From NCBI RefSeq assembly GCF_001953985.1, contig NZ_MBEI01000008.1:56751-120750 (forward strand): a stretch of 64,000 nucleotides of DNA, given 5' to 3'. Below, in pieces: positions 63,820 through 64,000 of the stretch; position 1 is the stretch's first letter, and each line of letters starts with the position of its first letter. The DNA comes from Mycobacterium colombiense (GTDB taxonomy: Bacteria > Actinomycetota > Actinomycetes > Mycobacteriales > Mycobacteriaceae). Both the position numbers and the translations under genes were made by a program. The notes beneath the pieces are model-generated. The model made no database searches. It saw nothing but the letters and a program-made list of their open reading frames with translations, and was not told where the DNA came from.

Positions 63820-64000
63820 ATGTTTTCGAGTACTCGTGGGGACATCGGGGCGGCCGTCGAGTCGCTGCGCGCGGCGGTGTCTTTTTCCAGGGGCATTCGT
63901 ATGAGGAGTTGACCAACCCGGAGCGTCTGGCGCTGTTGGAGATATTCGAATGTGAAACTCGCAAACTCCAGGCTCCCAGGCACCAGTTGATCAACCAGGT
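63820..64000 (+). pseudogene. DUF222 (13E12 repeat) protein, frameshifted and cut by the window end
   Basis: MFSSTRGDIGAAVESLRAAV starts at 63820, a typical beginning of mycobacterial DUF222/HNH proteins related to the REP13E12 repeats. This frame hits a stop at 63910, whereas the -1 frame continues as FFQGHSYEELTNPERLALLEIFECETRKLQ and on to LINQ at the window edge. The break is at the T5 run near 63882-63886. It is either a frameshifted gene, a sequencing error, or a slippery site. The rest lies outside the window. Confidence 0.7.

Overview
The window is high-GC actinobacterial DNA from a slow-growing Mycobacterium, most likely of the M. avium complex. Gene order follows the M. tuberculosis segment Rv1843c to Rv1894c (guaB1, gnd1, blaR, blaI, Rv1847, ndh, modABC, apa, adhA, lldD2, bfrA, glnA3, cyp140, lppE, rpfC, secreted chorismate mutase, fbpB, Rv1894c). 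Differences from M. tuberculosis fit the avium group: no urease operon between the thioesterase and ndh, an intact oxyR beside ahpC-ahpD, a full-length lon, and a phosphoketolase. The species call is inference. Locus comparisons with M. tuberculosis are from memory of that genome, not from a search.

Layout. 1-5.3 kb: guaB1 (edge), gnd, the blaI-blaR pair with a BlaI-type operator and an iron-box-like site, a hotdog thioesterase, and ndh. 5.4-10 kb: two oxidoreductases, then modABC molybdate uptake. 10-13.4 kb: the secreted antigen Apa, a small membrane protein, adhA and a CPBP protease. 13.5-17.8 kb: xfp, an SDR and a second UppP. 18-24.2 kb: a two-domain CoA transferase, a thiolase-like protein and an epimerase fused to a PEP-utiliser-like tail. 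24.2-30.6 kb: a leftward run of small redox and DNA-related genes ending at lon. 31-37 kb: a small duplicated ORF, lldD2, a DUF1810 gene, GH13-ahpD-ahpC and the divergent oxyR. 37-42.5 kb: small enzymes, bfd/bfrA sharing two IdeR boxes, a DHA2 exporter and an AhpD-fold protein. 42.5-48 kb: a luciferase-like oxidoreductase and an overlapping run glnA3, amidohydrolase, membrane GAF nucleotide cyclase. 48-56 kb: lipid and secretion genes (acyltransferase, SRPBCC, cyp140, lppE, rpfC, chorismate mutase, fbpB). 56.6-64 kb: an Hsp70-like membrane protein, YceI, ADH plus a CYP125-like P450, short exported proteins, a nitronate monooxygenase, a four-helix membrane protein and a broken DUF222 gene.

Regulation visible in the sequence: BlaI operator and IdeR-like box (3.1-3.2 kb), CRP-like palindrome before ndh, ClgR-like and weak HAIR-like sites before lon, OxyR-type dyad over the oxyR start, two IdeR boxes before bfrA, and two KstR-type boxes sharing 18 identical bases before the CYP125-like P450 and the nitronate monooxygenase. 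Together these suggest iron, peroxide, proteostasis and sterol control. No rRNA, tRNA, CRISPR, IS element or prophage was seen. The most unusual unit is the cyclase translationally coupled to the glnA3-amidohydrolase pair.
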